Under the pieces are notes generated by a model. It searched no databases. It was not told the DNA's origin and was given only the letters and a program-made list of their open reading frames with translations. A stretch of DNA of 64,000 nucleotides from Mytilisepta virgata (Eukaryota > Mollusca > Bivalvia > Mytilida > Mytilidae): the NCBI GenBank assembly GCA_028015205.1, contig CM051521.1:92108513-92172512 (forward strand), given 5' to 3'. Positions 31,690 through 41,469 of this stretch are shown piece after piece (position 1 is the first letter of the stretch; each line of letters begins with the position of its first letter). The translations under genes and the position numbers were made by a program.

Positions 31690-34456
31690 TCATTCTGATG
31701 GATACAGTACAATTTTACAGCCTTTTCCTTCAAATAAAACCTTGAATGCTTCTTCGAATTTGGACATCGGGAATCGGTGAGAGATAAGTGCATTCACATC
31801 AACCTTTCCGTCTGCAACCAAAGCTTCCGTATTTTCCCATGTATGAAATATGCGTCTCCCGTGGACAGTTCTCAGAGTTAATGCCTTAAAAACTAAAAAG
31901 AAAGGTAAAACATTATTGTTTATTTTCATCAAAAACTCTGACTGCCCTTTCATTATTTAAGCTGGTGTTTTACTCCCCTTTGTAGCCACTTATTTACTTT
32001 CATTTAGATAGTGATTCTTATTCTTAAATTGAAATTTCTTCTTACAAGTTTTTTTGTCTTACTAATATTAAAAGATCTATACAAGGAACAAGAACAAAAC
32101 CAGAAACAAGAGATGGTATTGGACATTCATAATAAAAAATCTGCACATAATTTTAATTGATATGATGTTTTTATCTGATAATGACAGTGATGATTTCAAA
32201 CATGAAAAGATATGTTGTCCAGACTTTAAGTTCTATATTTAAAATTAATTTTCATATTCTGAATGTTATCGTTTGATAAGAAAAGTATACCAATATCTTG
32301 GAGAACATTTTCTACATGTAAAGGCTGTTTCGGTAATCCGACCATCACTATAGTTCCTCCTTTTCTGAGCAAAGAAAAGCTAGCATTGACCATAACTGGA
32401 GCTCCTGAACACTCACATACACGACCAAAACCATCACCATCGGTGAACTCCATTACAAACTAAATACAAAATTTAGATCTGGTATTAGAATTAAAGGATT
32501 TTTCTTTCTTCAAGTTTTGTTTACAACATTTTATTAAACTTGACGAAAGATTTGCGCCAAAATATGGGAGTTTAGTCTGAAAAGCTTTCATCTTTTTTAA
32601 ACGAGGATAGCAAGATGCATTCTTATTTTGACCGACCTTTCAAACAATGGCAGAATGGTCTAAGACTCTTCACGTCTATTGTTTTTTTTTATCTTTACAC
32701 TAGAATATTAAATTTTTTTTTTACCTTTTTAAGGTCTTGTTCTTTGGTATTAACTGTGACATCAAAACCAACCTCCTTGGCCAGCTGAAGTCTGTTTGGG
32801 TCAATATCTGCCCCTATCAACCTAAAATATAAAATACCTGCATGTATGCCTATATCCAATTAAAAATTAGAATCCACACTTGCCCGCTTGCTCCTTGTTT
32901 TTATTTTGTTCCTTTTCATGCCGCGCAAGCGAGATCTAACAAAATCTAATCTAATCAAAATTAGATCTCCCCCATGCGCGACAAAAAAGGAGCTAGTGCA
33001 AGGTTCTTGTTGAATGGCTGCAGAAGACTCGAGGTTCGACTTAAGAATATTTATAATTTTTTCTATTATATCAAGCGTACTTTTAAAAAAAGGCAACTTT
33101 TTTTCAGTACAAGGACTTGGATATGTGTAGCACTAATAAACACGTGAAAATATTTATTAAAAGTATACGCGTGATATCAGAGAAAAATAATAAATATATC
33201 CAAAAGACGGACCCTTTTCGTTTGATTAATAAAACGAACTGACGCTAGTTCATAAGAAAATCGAACGGCTGTGAACAAACACATACCAGATATTTTTGTT
33301 ATGTAGAAACAAACTCTGGTCAATACTAATCTGCATTGTGTTGAGTTCCATATAATCCTCGAAACAAATAAGATGCTAATCCTTTCCACCTCGACAATCT
33401 AGGACTATATGTTTTTAAAAAGGACATTTGAAGCTGAAAGGACAAACATAGCAACAGTAAAGACACTAACCTTTTTGCTCCAAGAGCCTTTGAAACCATG
33501 CCAACTAATAATCCGACTGGACCACACCCGATGATTAGGGCGTCTTTGCCTTTAACATCCAATCTCTCTACTGCATTGTGTGCAACTCCTAATGGTTCCA
33601 GCATTGCAATCTGGTCAGCGGCTGAAGATTGAAATTACACACTGTTTAATATTAAATGTTACAAAATTTCGTTAAAAATAATTAAATGAATGATTCAATA
33701 CATATAAAAAAAATTCAAGACAATTTTGTATTTTTATTATAGAATATTCACGTAGAAAGTTTTAAGAGGTAACACATTCTGTACTTATACCACAAATTGT
33801 GACATATATGAGGCCATTAAACCTATGTGCGATAATCGATTCAAAAGATAAGAGGTCAGGTTTAAAAAAACAAAAGGAATAAATAAATAATAATGAAAAA
33901 AAACAGAATTTGTACTGTATGTAAACCGCGTAAAGAACGATAACTTATCATAATATACATTTTACCTGAGAAGGTCAATATATAGCACACAGTGGGCGTT
34001 TGTCTACTTACTGATGTTTCTTTTCATCTGATATAAATACTTGGCTGATACTAATGTATACTCTGAACAAGCACCATGTTCTGTCTTTTTCCCATGCCCA
34101 AACTGTCCCATATTTTTACAAATCTCACGACAGTCATGTTTACACTGGTAACATTCGCCACAATAATAATGGTTTTCTACACCGACCTTGGTTCCTATCG
34201 GTATACTTGCTTTAGATCCACATTTAACAACAGTTCCAGCACATTCGTGTCCAGGAACGAATGGAACCTTAGCTATTACTCGAGCAACTTCATTCCATGT
34301 GTACAAGCTGATATCTGAACCACACACTGAAATTGCATCTACTTTAACAAGAACTTCATCGTCCTTTGGTTCCGGTACTGGTATTTCCTTATAGTCAAAT
34401 GAACTGCCTTCTCTTGTTTTTACCAAAGCTTTCATCGTTTTTGGAATAGACTCCAT
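31690..34456 (-). CDS. Zinc-dependent MDR dehydrogenase, bacterial-type L-threonine 3-dehydrogenase-like
   Basis: Predicted NAD+-linked oxidation of a secondary alcohol. L-threonine to 2-amino-3-ketobutyrate is the closest family activity; polyols or acid sugars are alternatives. Exons: 34456-34012, 33621-33471, 32821-32725, 32459-32291, 31892-31690; the phases join into 354 residues plus stop. Seen: catalytic zinc ligands Cys45 (SVCGSD) and His70/Glu71 (GHE); a structural zinc motif CX2CX2CX7C (Cys99, 102, 105, 113); nucleotide-binding GCGPVG at 180-185; acidic Asp204/Asp206 after the second Rossmann strand, favouring NAD. The C-terminal GRRIFHTWENTEAL and LISHRF blocks resemble bacterial Tdh rather than sorbitol dehydrogenase. 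The usual animal threonine dehydrogenase is an unrelated short-chain enzyme, so this type is unusual in an animal. Four introns show it is an established nuclear gene, not a contaminant. It is divergent from the rhamnonate dehydratase gene 1.8 kb away. Confidence 0.9.
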
Positions 34457-34775
34457 TTTACTGATGGACCGTTCAGACGAGAGACTCCCAAATCAATACA
34501 GTCCGATACAAGCAGATTAGATTAAATCTATGGTAAGTCATTTGGGTTAATGATTAACCATTCGTGTTAAATATCAAAACACTATCTCTTTATCCAATGT
34601 GAAATTTTAGCGAGTTATCCCTATAAACCAACTAATCCATGGGAGATAAGAAAATAACCTCCATTTATCCCCGAATAGGGTAATACCTATATTAATAACT
34701 ATATTTCTATTATTTCCCCTTGAAAATGTACAGCAGACCATGATTAATATCCCAAAAGTATAGACCGTACCAATC

Positions 34776-34852
34776 AGTCGGGGTCAAACCCGGGACCCTT
34801 GGTTCAGTAATCCACAACTTACCAACTAAGCTATAGAAGTGATCCACAAGTA
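34776..34852 (-). repeat. tRNA-like head (degenerate, SINE or tRNA pseudogene)
   Basis: The complement contains an A-box-like TAGCTTAGTTGGTAAG and a B-box-like GGGTTTGACCCC at roughly tRNA spacing. The acceptor stem cannot be paired well, so it is not called a functional tRNA. Confidence 0.5.
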
Positions 34853-34899
34853 AGTTAATGGATGGTCTTTCTCATAAGTAAAGGACATATTACGTACTG

Positions 34900-35178
34900 T
34901 GGTTTGTGTAGATAATAGAGAGTGGGGGTAGTTATAAACCTTAACGGAATTATAAAATTGAAATCTATCAATTCTATCACCCAAAGAGTACTTCTCCTAC
35001 GACGACGAAATATACCAACTTCAGCCAATTTGCCAACTACATTAGCCCTTTCTAACATCCATAGTTTTTTTAAGTTGGGCGCCAATATAACAGTAAGGTA
35101 TGATTCCTTCCGCCACTCAGGCCCCAACCTGAGACGACTCCATTCAAAGACCTCCTGCTCCTACAACTGAGCTGAAGG
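34900..35178 (-). repeat. Probable tRNA-derived SINE, degenerate
   Basis: The head in complement, TTCAGCTCAGTTGTAGGAGC and then TCTCAGGTTGGGGCC, matches tRNA A and B boxes with B-box damage. A body of about 200 bp follows. I do not see a clear target-site duplication. It forms a head-to-head palindrome with the next feature. Confidence 0.45.
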
Positions 35179-35245
35179 AGTACTCCTTTAGCTCAGTTGG
35201 TAGAGTGTTCAACTGGAGCCTTGCTCTAGGGAATTTTAGAGGTAA
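35179..35245 (+). repeat. tRNA 5'-half fragment, inverted relative to the neighbour
   Basis: TCCTTTAGCTCAGTTGGTAG and then AGTGTTCAACTGG resembles the D-arm and anticodon-stem half of a tRNA; no T arm follows. With the preceding element it makes an inverted repeat centred on GGAGTACTCC. Confidence 0.5.
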
Positions 35246-35484
35246 AATAATGCTCTACTATTTCTTTAACTTGGTTAAGATAGATAACTTATGTTTTCCA
35301 TTTAGGAAGAATTATACATACCACACTAAAATCCAAGAAAACTACTGGTTGGAAACAAGAAACAAAAAGAACAACTATGTTAAAGAAGAAAAGGAAAGAG
35401 ATACCCTCTTTAAATCATTTTGTTTAACTTTAAAGACTGTTGTAGACAAATTAATGTATATAAGTAACCCAGAGAATAAACTTG

Positions 35485-36060
35485 GATGACTTATGGTCTT
35501 CGAACTATAAGCAAAAATTCATGGCTTATGGTCTTTGTACTATAAGCAACAAACCAAGTATTTTCATTCATGGCTTATGGTCTTTGAATTATAAGCAACA
35601 GACCAAGTATTTTCATTCATGGCTTATGGTCTTTGGACTATAAGCAACAGACCAAGTATTTTCATTCATGGCTTATGATCGTTGGACTATAAGCAACCGA
35701 CCAAGTATTTTCATTCATGGCTTATGGTCTTTGAATTATAAGCAACAGACCAAGTATTTTCATTCATGGCTTATGGTCTTTGGACTATAAGCAACAGACC
35801 AAGTATTTTCATTCATGGCTTATGATCATTGGACTATAAGCAACAGACCAAGTATTTTCATTCATGGCTTATGGTCTTTGAACTATAAGCAACAGACCAA
35901 GTATTTTCATTCATGGCTTATGGTCTTTGAACTATAAGCAACAGACCAAGTATTTTCATTCATGGCTTATGGTCGTTGGACTATAAGCAACAGACCAAGT
36001 ATTTTCATTCATGGTTTATGGTCTTTGAACTATAAGCAACAGACCAAGTATTTTCATTCA
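35485..36060. repeat. 49-bp minisatellite upstream of the rhamnonate dehydratase gene
   Basis: Eleven contiguous 49-bp units run from about 35521 to 36059 with very few substitutions, preceded by a shortened degenerate unit from 35485. Shared words are ATGGCTTATGGTCTTTG, CTATAAGCAACAGACCAAG and TATTTTCATTC. Each unit contains a short imperfect dyad (TTATGGTC / GACCAAG). It ends 216 nt before the start codon at 36276. Function is unknown; variable copy number is expected. Confidence 0.95.
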
Positions 36061-36217
36061 CGGAGCAGTCCAATGTCCCATTGTTCAACACAACTGCAAT
36101 TAGGTAGTATTTTTTCGATCGACATATAAAATCTACTACACGTAGGCCTTGAACTGATAATATTAACTGATTCAAAGTTCAAATCTCTACCTGTGAATAT
36201 ATTTATTCGTGTTCATG

Positions 36218-36225
36218 TATAAATA
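36218..36225 (+). promoter_or_regulatory. Probable TATA box of the rhamnonate dehydratase gene
   Basis: TATAAATA lies 51 nt before the first base of the start codon. A weaker TATAAAT follows at 36245. The first leaves room for a short leader, so it is the better candidate. This is inference from motif and position only. Confidence 0.45.
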
Positions 36226-36275
36226 GTTCACTACTTTATCACTGTATAAATCCATCTCCTCATTTAACTTGAAGC

Positions 36276-37571
36276 ATGTCTGACAGCAAATGTCGTGAGT
36301 TTCCCAGAATTAAAGCTGTACGAGCGTATGTTACCGATCAACAGTTGTTAGGCGATCAAGGTGCTGATTGCCATGATGTTCAAGATGATCATTGGATTAA
36401 CGGGTATCCAACCCCGGTTGCAAACCCAATGTCAGGATATGAACAGTATTCTGCAACTAGAAAGTCATGGGGGATAAATGCAATAGGTTCACTTGTGGTG
36501 GAAGTCGAGGCCACAGATGGAACAACAGGGGTTGGTATTACAATAGGAGGCGAACCCGGTTGTTATATCGTTGAGAATCATTTGAGTCGATTTATAGAGG
36601 GTCAGGATCCTCGTGATGTGGAAGTTATGTGGGACCAAATGTTCCGTGCTACTTGGAATTATGGTAGAAAGGGGCTGTCTGTTCAGGCAATAAGCGCAGT
36701 GGATCTTGCACTGTGGGATTTATTAGGAAAAATACGAAAGGAACCAGTTTATGCCTTGCTTGGTGGTAAGACAAAAGACAGACTTCCTGTATATTGTACA
36801 ACCGCCCGACCAGACATAGCAAAAGGTTTTGGTTTTGTTGGTGCTAAAGTTCCTTGTCCCTATGGACCTTCGGCGGGGGATGAAGGTTTTCGTAAGAATG
36901 TCGAATTCTTCAAGAATTGGCGGGAAAAGGTTGGGCCTGACTTTCCTCTTATGTTAGATTGTTATATGGCACTGACGGTACCGTATACGGTTAAACTGGC
37001 AAAAGAGCTTGAAAAATACGGACTTAAGTGGATCGAAGAATTTCTTCCACCTGACAACTATACCGGGTATAGTGACGTTCGTAGGGCCATGCTTGGAAGC
37101 AAAGTTCTTCTTACAACAGGTGAACACGAATATAGTAGATACGGATATCAACAACTTATTACCTCAGGTTGTGTCGATATTCTTCAACCAGATATAACAT
37201 GGCTTGGTGGAATTACAGAAGCTCGAAGAGTATGTGCAATGGCTTCGCCATACGATATTATGGTTATCCCTCACGGATCAAGTGTTTATTCATATCATTT
37301 GCAGTATGCTTTCCGAAATTGTCCCGTTGCAGAGTTCATCAATATGAGTTCAAAAGCTGATAAAATTACGCCATACTTTGGAAATCTTTTTAAAGACGAA
37401 CCTTTGCCAGCCGATGGATTTATAGATTTACCGGACCGCCCTGGCTTTGGTGTCACTTTGTGTAGAGACACATTGAGTCGTCCATACAAACGTACAGAGC
37501 AACAATCGAAAGAACAAGCAGATAAGAACATCAACAGAGCTGTGCCGAAAATAGCTCACATGCCATTTTGA
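36276..37571 (+). CDS. L-rhamnonate dehydratase, enolase superfamily, single exon
   Basis: Predicted Mg2+-dependent dehydration of L-rhamnonate to 2-keto-3-deoxy-L-rhamnonate, a step in non-phosphorylated rhamnose breakdown. The 431-residue protein is slightly longer than bacterial RhmD (about 400). An N-terminal capping domain has DCHDVQDDHWI, the SxSFGIN-like KSWGINAIGSLVVEVEA and TIGGEPGCYIVENHL. The barrel carries Mg ligands Asp228 (LMLDCY), Glu254 (KWIEE) and Glu283 (TTGEHE), with His284 next to the last. The base dyad is Asp306 (QPDITW) and His333 (IPHGSSVYS). There is no Lys-x-Lys motif, as expected for this subgroup. The reading frame has no introns, unlike every neighbour. The C-terminal 30 residues are a charged extension. 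Retained catalysis suggests a working enzyme; related acid sugars (L-lyxonate, L-mannonate) are possible substrates. TATA-like and AATAAA signals flank it. Confidence 0.95.
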   Translation: MSDSKCREFPRIKAVRAYVTDQQLLGDQGADCHDVQDDHWINGYPTPVANPMSGYEQYSATRKSWGINAIGSLVVEVEATDGTTGVGITIGGEPGCYIVENHLSRFIEGQDPRDVEVMWDQMFRATWNYGRKGLSVQAISAVDLALWDLLGKIRKEPVYALLGGKTKDRLPVYCTTARPDIAKGFGFVGAKVPCPYGPSAGDEGFRKNVEFFKNWREKVGPDFPLMLDCYMALTVPYTVKLAKELEKYGLKWIEEFLPPDNYTGYSDVRRAMLGSKVLLTTGEHEYSRYGYQQLITSGCVDILQPDITWLGGITEARRVCAMASPYDIMVIPHGSSVYSYHLQYAFRNCPVAEFINMSSKADKITPYFGNLFKDEPLPADGFIDLPDRPGFGVTLCRDTLSRPYKRTEQQSKEQADKNINRAVPKIAHMPF

Positions 37572-37684
37572 TGGAAATGCACCATTATTACGCTTTTTAC
37601 AACATTTAATTAAATAACCAAAAAGAGAAGCAATTATGTTATGTTATATATGATTATAAGTTTTGTTCATATACTCAAGTCACG

Positions 37685-37690
37685 AATAAA
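37685..37690 (+). terminator. Polyadenylation signal of the rhamnonate dehydratase gene
   Basis: AATAAA lies 114 nt past the stop codon and just before the SINE target-site duplication at 37708. It supports expression as a eukaryotic messenger. Confidence 0.6.
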
Positions 37691-37720
37691 GAATAATTCA
37701 TTACCTTTAGAGTTCGAATA

Positions 37721-37956
37721 CTAGTATTGTTTCTTTGTTTGTTTGTTTGTTTATTTGGGGTTTTACGCCGTTTTCAGAATATTTAGCTATTTCGCGGCGG
37801 CCAGTTTTCATTGGCGGAGAGACCCGGAGTACCCGGAGAGGACCACCTGTCAATTAAGATCGAAGTCCAACACACCCCGCCACAGGTGAGATTCGAACTC
37901 ACAACCTCAGTGTTCATGAGTATAGTCTTGACGAACTACCTAGACCACTCGGCCAC
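37721..37956 (-). mobile_element. tRNA-derived SINE (family B), interrupted at its head by another element
   Basis: Tail complement, body and B box of family B are present. The head stops at ACTCGGCCAC and resumes as CTCGGCCAC at 39854-39862. The SINE's own 13-bp target-site duplication TAGAGTTCGAATA lies at 37708-37720 and 39863-39875, so the 1.9 kb element went into the SINE after the SINE had inserted. Confidence 0.92.
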
Positions 37957-39853
37957 GGGTGTGACTAAACATCGAGTTCGAGTTAGAGTTGTGACTAAAC
38001 ATCGAGTTCGAATTAGAGTTCGAGTTCAAGTTAGAGTTCGAGTTGAAGTTCGAGTTAGAGTTCGAGTGAACTCGAAATATTAATTTCTGATGTCATTTAA
38101 ATTTATGGAGTTACATTTCGAGTTAGAGTTACGGTTCGAGTTAAAGTTCGAGTTAAGATAAAGGTACTTGTTCCTGGTACAAACTTTTTGTACATATAGC
38201 GATGCCGATATTCGTACAAACTTTTTTCTAATATGGAAATCAGTGAAGATAGTTCAACAGACATTTTATTCACAGTTCACATGATAAAATGCTGCTACGT
38301 GGGCCTTTAGAGTGCTTCATCTGCTAATAATTTTTTATTTTTTATTTTTTTAATAAAATGTCAATGAGAATATAAGCTTTCTTTTATTTCGGGTATAGAC
38401 CATCAATCCTAGTAAAACAAGTCAACCAGACTCTACCGTACTCTACTCTTCAACATGTAGACGGAGGTACATAAACACTATATTTGCCCCGAATTTAGAA
38501 AAACGTTAACACGACATATCAAGCCTACAAGTACTCGAGATACTATAAACAATATTTCAAACAAATTGGTGGCTGCAAGGAGCATATATATAAGCTCAAC
38601 TGTAAACATTATTGGTGTTCGGTGCATCCTTCGACACAATTTTGAAACTGGATGTTCCTAATGATGATTTAGGCCGAATTGCAAAGTTGATTTAGAGGAG
38701 ATGTTAAAATTGCATTCACATAGAGTTTAACGTGAAGCTAAGTTCAGCGGTAATCGTGGAGGTCGGAATTACCAGACACCGGTTTGTAAGGGGACCATCT
38801 AAAGATCATTAAAGTAAAGTTTGCTTGATATTGACTTTATAGTTTCAGAGGAAAAGATTTTAAAAATTTCCTTCCCCCTTTTCTATAATTAGCTCCGGCA
38901 ACTATCTTGGTTGAAGGTCGGGGACAAAAGACACAAATTTAGAAGGGGACCACCCAAGGACTATTCCACCAAAGATTGATTCCAATTGACCCAGCAGTTT
39001 CAGAGGAGGTCTTCGTATTGTATTCCCCATAGGGTTCTTAGTTTAGTTATGTCGGGCCGTGACATTTAATTATGACGCAATCTTGGATGATGGACGAACA
39101 CGACAGATAAAAAGTTTAAAGGGGACCATCCAATCTATATTATTTTGAAGGATATAGTTTTGTATCACAACTTTAAAACCTCACAATTCAGTGTACGAAT
39201 TATTTTAAGGAAGGTTTGAAAATTTTATTTTACAGGACCCACATGCATTTCGACGTAGGGAGGACGTCATACTTAGAGGCGGATTGAACCATATAATTAC
39301 ACGTATTTGAGATGTTGGGGGAACAGGTTTCCTTTTTCCTTAATGAAAAGGACAAGACTAAAACTATATGTCATATATGTATATTATATCCCAGGGGCCG
39401 GGGGGGGGGGGGATTGGTACTCTCCAAAATTATCTGCACGTACACTAGTACTATTTTTTGGGGGCAAATTTCTCGATTTTGCTATACTTTTGGGGGTCCC
39501 AAAAATTGCAGGTATTTTTGGGGTGCGTTCAAGTAGACGAAAAAAATAGCGTTTTTAACCTATTTTATGGGGTAAAATGAAAGTATTTTTCTGGTTCTGA
39601 AAAATATAGATATATCTTTATGGGGGTGTCAAGAAATTTAGGTATTTATTTGACGATCCTTTGTACAGGTAATTTTTTACCCCCTCCCCTAAACTTAATC
39701 CGTAAATCGAATTTTAACTCGAAATGCAACTTGATAAATGACTGTAGAAATCAATATCTCGAGGTAACTCTAAGTTTAACTTGAACTCGAATGATCACTC
39801 GAACGCTATCTCGAACTTTAACTCGAACTCGAACTCTATCTTTAGTCACACCC
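37957..39853. mobile_element. 1.9 kb inverted-repeat DNA element with GAGTTC-type arrays at both ends, 9-bp target-site duplication
   Basis: The termini are GGGTGTGACTAAA and TTTAGTCACACCC. They are extended inward by degenerate arrays of GAGTTC/GAGTTA on the left (about 37975-38160) and their complements on the right (about 39715-39838). It is flanked by CTCGGCCAC at 37948-37956 and 39854-39862. The interior at about 38790-39030 matches modules of the repeat at 29.2-30.5 kb (GGGGACCACCCAAGGAC, CAGTTTCAGAGGAG). There is no transposase-like reading frame, so it is non-autonomous. A 9-bp duplication is typical of Mutator-like elements, but the superfamily is not settled. Confidence 0.9.
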
Positions 39854-39875
39854 CTCGGCCACTAGAGTTCGAATA

Positions 39876-40309
39876 GACATTAATACCGATGCCCATGATC
39901 TGTTAACAACACTAAACAATACTATTGGGAATATTTAAAGGTTTGGATCCTACTTTTATTTCTGAAAATTAATCTATTGAGCATTAACGAGTTCATATTC
40001 AACTAATGGCTATTGTTTTTGTGAACAACTGTTAATTTCATTGTTTTGTTTTGGTTCGTTTCTTAATTATTTGACCATGTTAAAGGTAGTGTGGCAGAAA
40101 TTTGTAAGTTTTACTTCTTAGTAACATACTTTTAGCACTGGCCATTTACGTTTAATAAATGTATTTTATTTCTCTGTTAAACAGAGTGGATATAGTGGGT
40201 AACTGCTATCCTTTTGGAATTTCTTGATTTGTAGTAGCAGGGATTGACCAACAATACGGAAATATATTTTATATTCTAAATCGCCAAGCTCAAACGAATA
40301 ATAAATTAA
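39876..40309. other. Intergenic, no recognised gene
   Basis: AT-rich single-copy-looking sequence; no open frame, RNA or repeat recognised. Confidence 0.4.
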
Positions 40310-41040
40310 TTATAAAATAAAATTCAACACATAAATAAGAGCAAGTGTGGCCACAGCTGAAACAGCACTTTTACTATCAAATTAACAAACTAAAAAAATA
40401 TCAATTTAACTTCATTTAATGTCCCCATACGTCCAACACTAAGTTGTGGCACAAAGCTATCTACAAAAGAGAAAACTACACATTATTCAATGTTAAATAA
40501 CTCTAAGTAAAACATGGTATCAAACAGGTGGGCGGCCAAGTCAGAAAAATAGTTCAGGACACAGAATCCCAAAACGGATTATTGTAGTTTGTGCATTCTG
40601 TGTACAAGTGGTATTTAAGCAGTTTTATAATGACATTCAGTCAATCGAAGTTTTGTCTACCAACCTGGGTCAGTTCGTAATGCTTTTAAAAATACACACC
40701 CACCCAATTTGTAGGATAAAGAATTAACTGAAATACCACAAAAGCTTGGGCGATGTGGATCTAATTAATTGCCTGAACACTAATGACTGAAAAAAAAGTA
40801 CATATTATACAAATGTTTGATGCCGTGTTTTACTTTATTTAACATCGAATAATACATGTAGTTTTATCTTTCGTAGATAGCTTTGTGCCACAACTGAGTG
40901 TTGGACGTAAATAAAAATTTAGGACATTCAACGTAGTTAACTTAATAAGTTTTGAATTTGTTAATTTGATAATAAAAGTGCTGCTACAGCTGTAGACAGA
41001 CTCATTCCTATTTATGTGTTGAGTTTTATGTCATAAATAA
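40310..41040. mobile_element. Non-autonomous element with about 170-bp inverted arms
   Basis: The left arm (about 40310-40476) and right arm (about 40863-41040) are inverted copies sharing AATTCAACACATAAATA-like, AGCACTTTTA, TATCAAATTAACAAA and GTTGTGGCACAAAGCTATCT words. The interior of about 390 bp has no coding capacity. No target-site duplication could be identified. Confidence 0.8.
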
Positions 41041-41469
41041 TCAAAAGGGATTGCGGCCAAGCCAAAATCCTAAGTCATAAAATCCCCATTGCGGCTATAT
41101 ATCATCCATTCATGACGAACATACACACTTACCAATGTGCTTACGGTAAACACATTCACGTAAATAGTAAACATTAACATTTGGTCCCATATCCATTTAT
41201 ATGCACCGTTAAGTTTCATAAATATATGTGTGTACAGTCACTTCTAGCAATGATTTTTTTATCATGAAGAAAAGGGGAAACAAGTTCAGTGGTCCAGCAA
41301 AATAGTGATACCAATCTTTTTAAACATTTTTTGTTGATTTTACCACTGATGATCAGCTATTTTTCAGCCCTTCAGTGTCAAAATAAAAATTAAGCTAAAA
41401 CAGGTAATCAAAAACATTTAACAGAAAATTTCTAAGATATCAGAAGTATGTAATGAATAGCTAAGATAC

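Noticed and set aside
34776..35245. tRNA-like sequences as functional tRNA genes
   Set aside because: Acceptor stems do not pair and T arms are damaged or absent; they read as SINE heads or tRNA fragments.
35485..36060. Regular 49-bp repeats as a possible CRISPR array
   Set aside because: Units are contiguous and nearly identical with no unique spacers, and the surroundings are eukaryotic; it is a minisatellite.
36954..37534. Open frames on either strand inside the rhamnonate dehydratase gene
   Set aside because: Shadows of the real frame, which carries all the catalytic motifs.
36276..37571. Bacterial contamination as the source of the rhamnonate dehydratase
   Set aside because: It is continuous with eukaryotic repeats, a SINE 150 bp downstream and an intron-bearing neighbour, and has eukaryotic-style flanking signals; a chimeric assembly cannot be fully excluded without reads.
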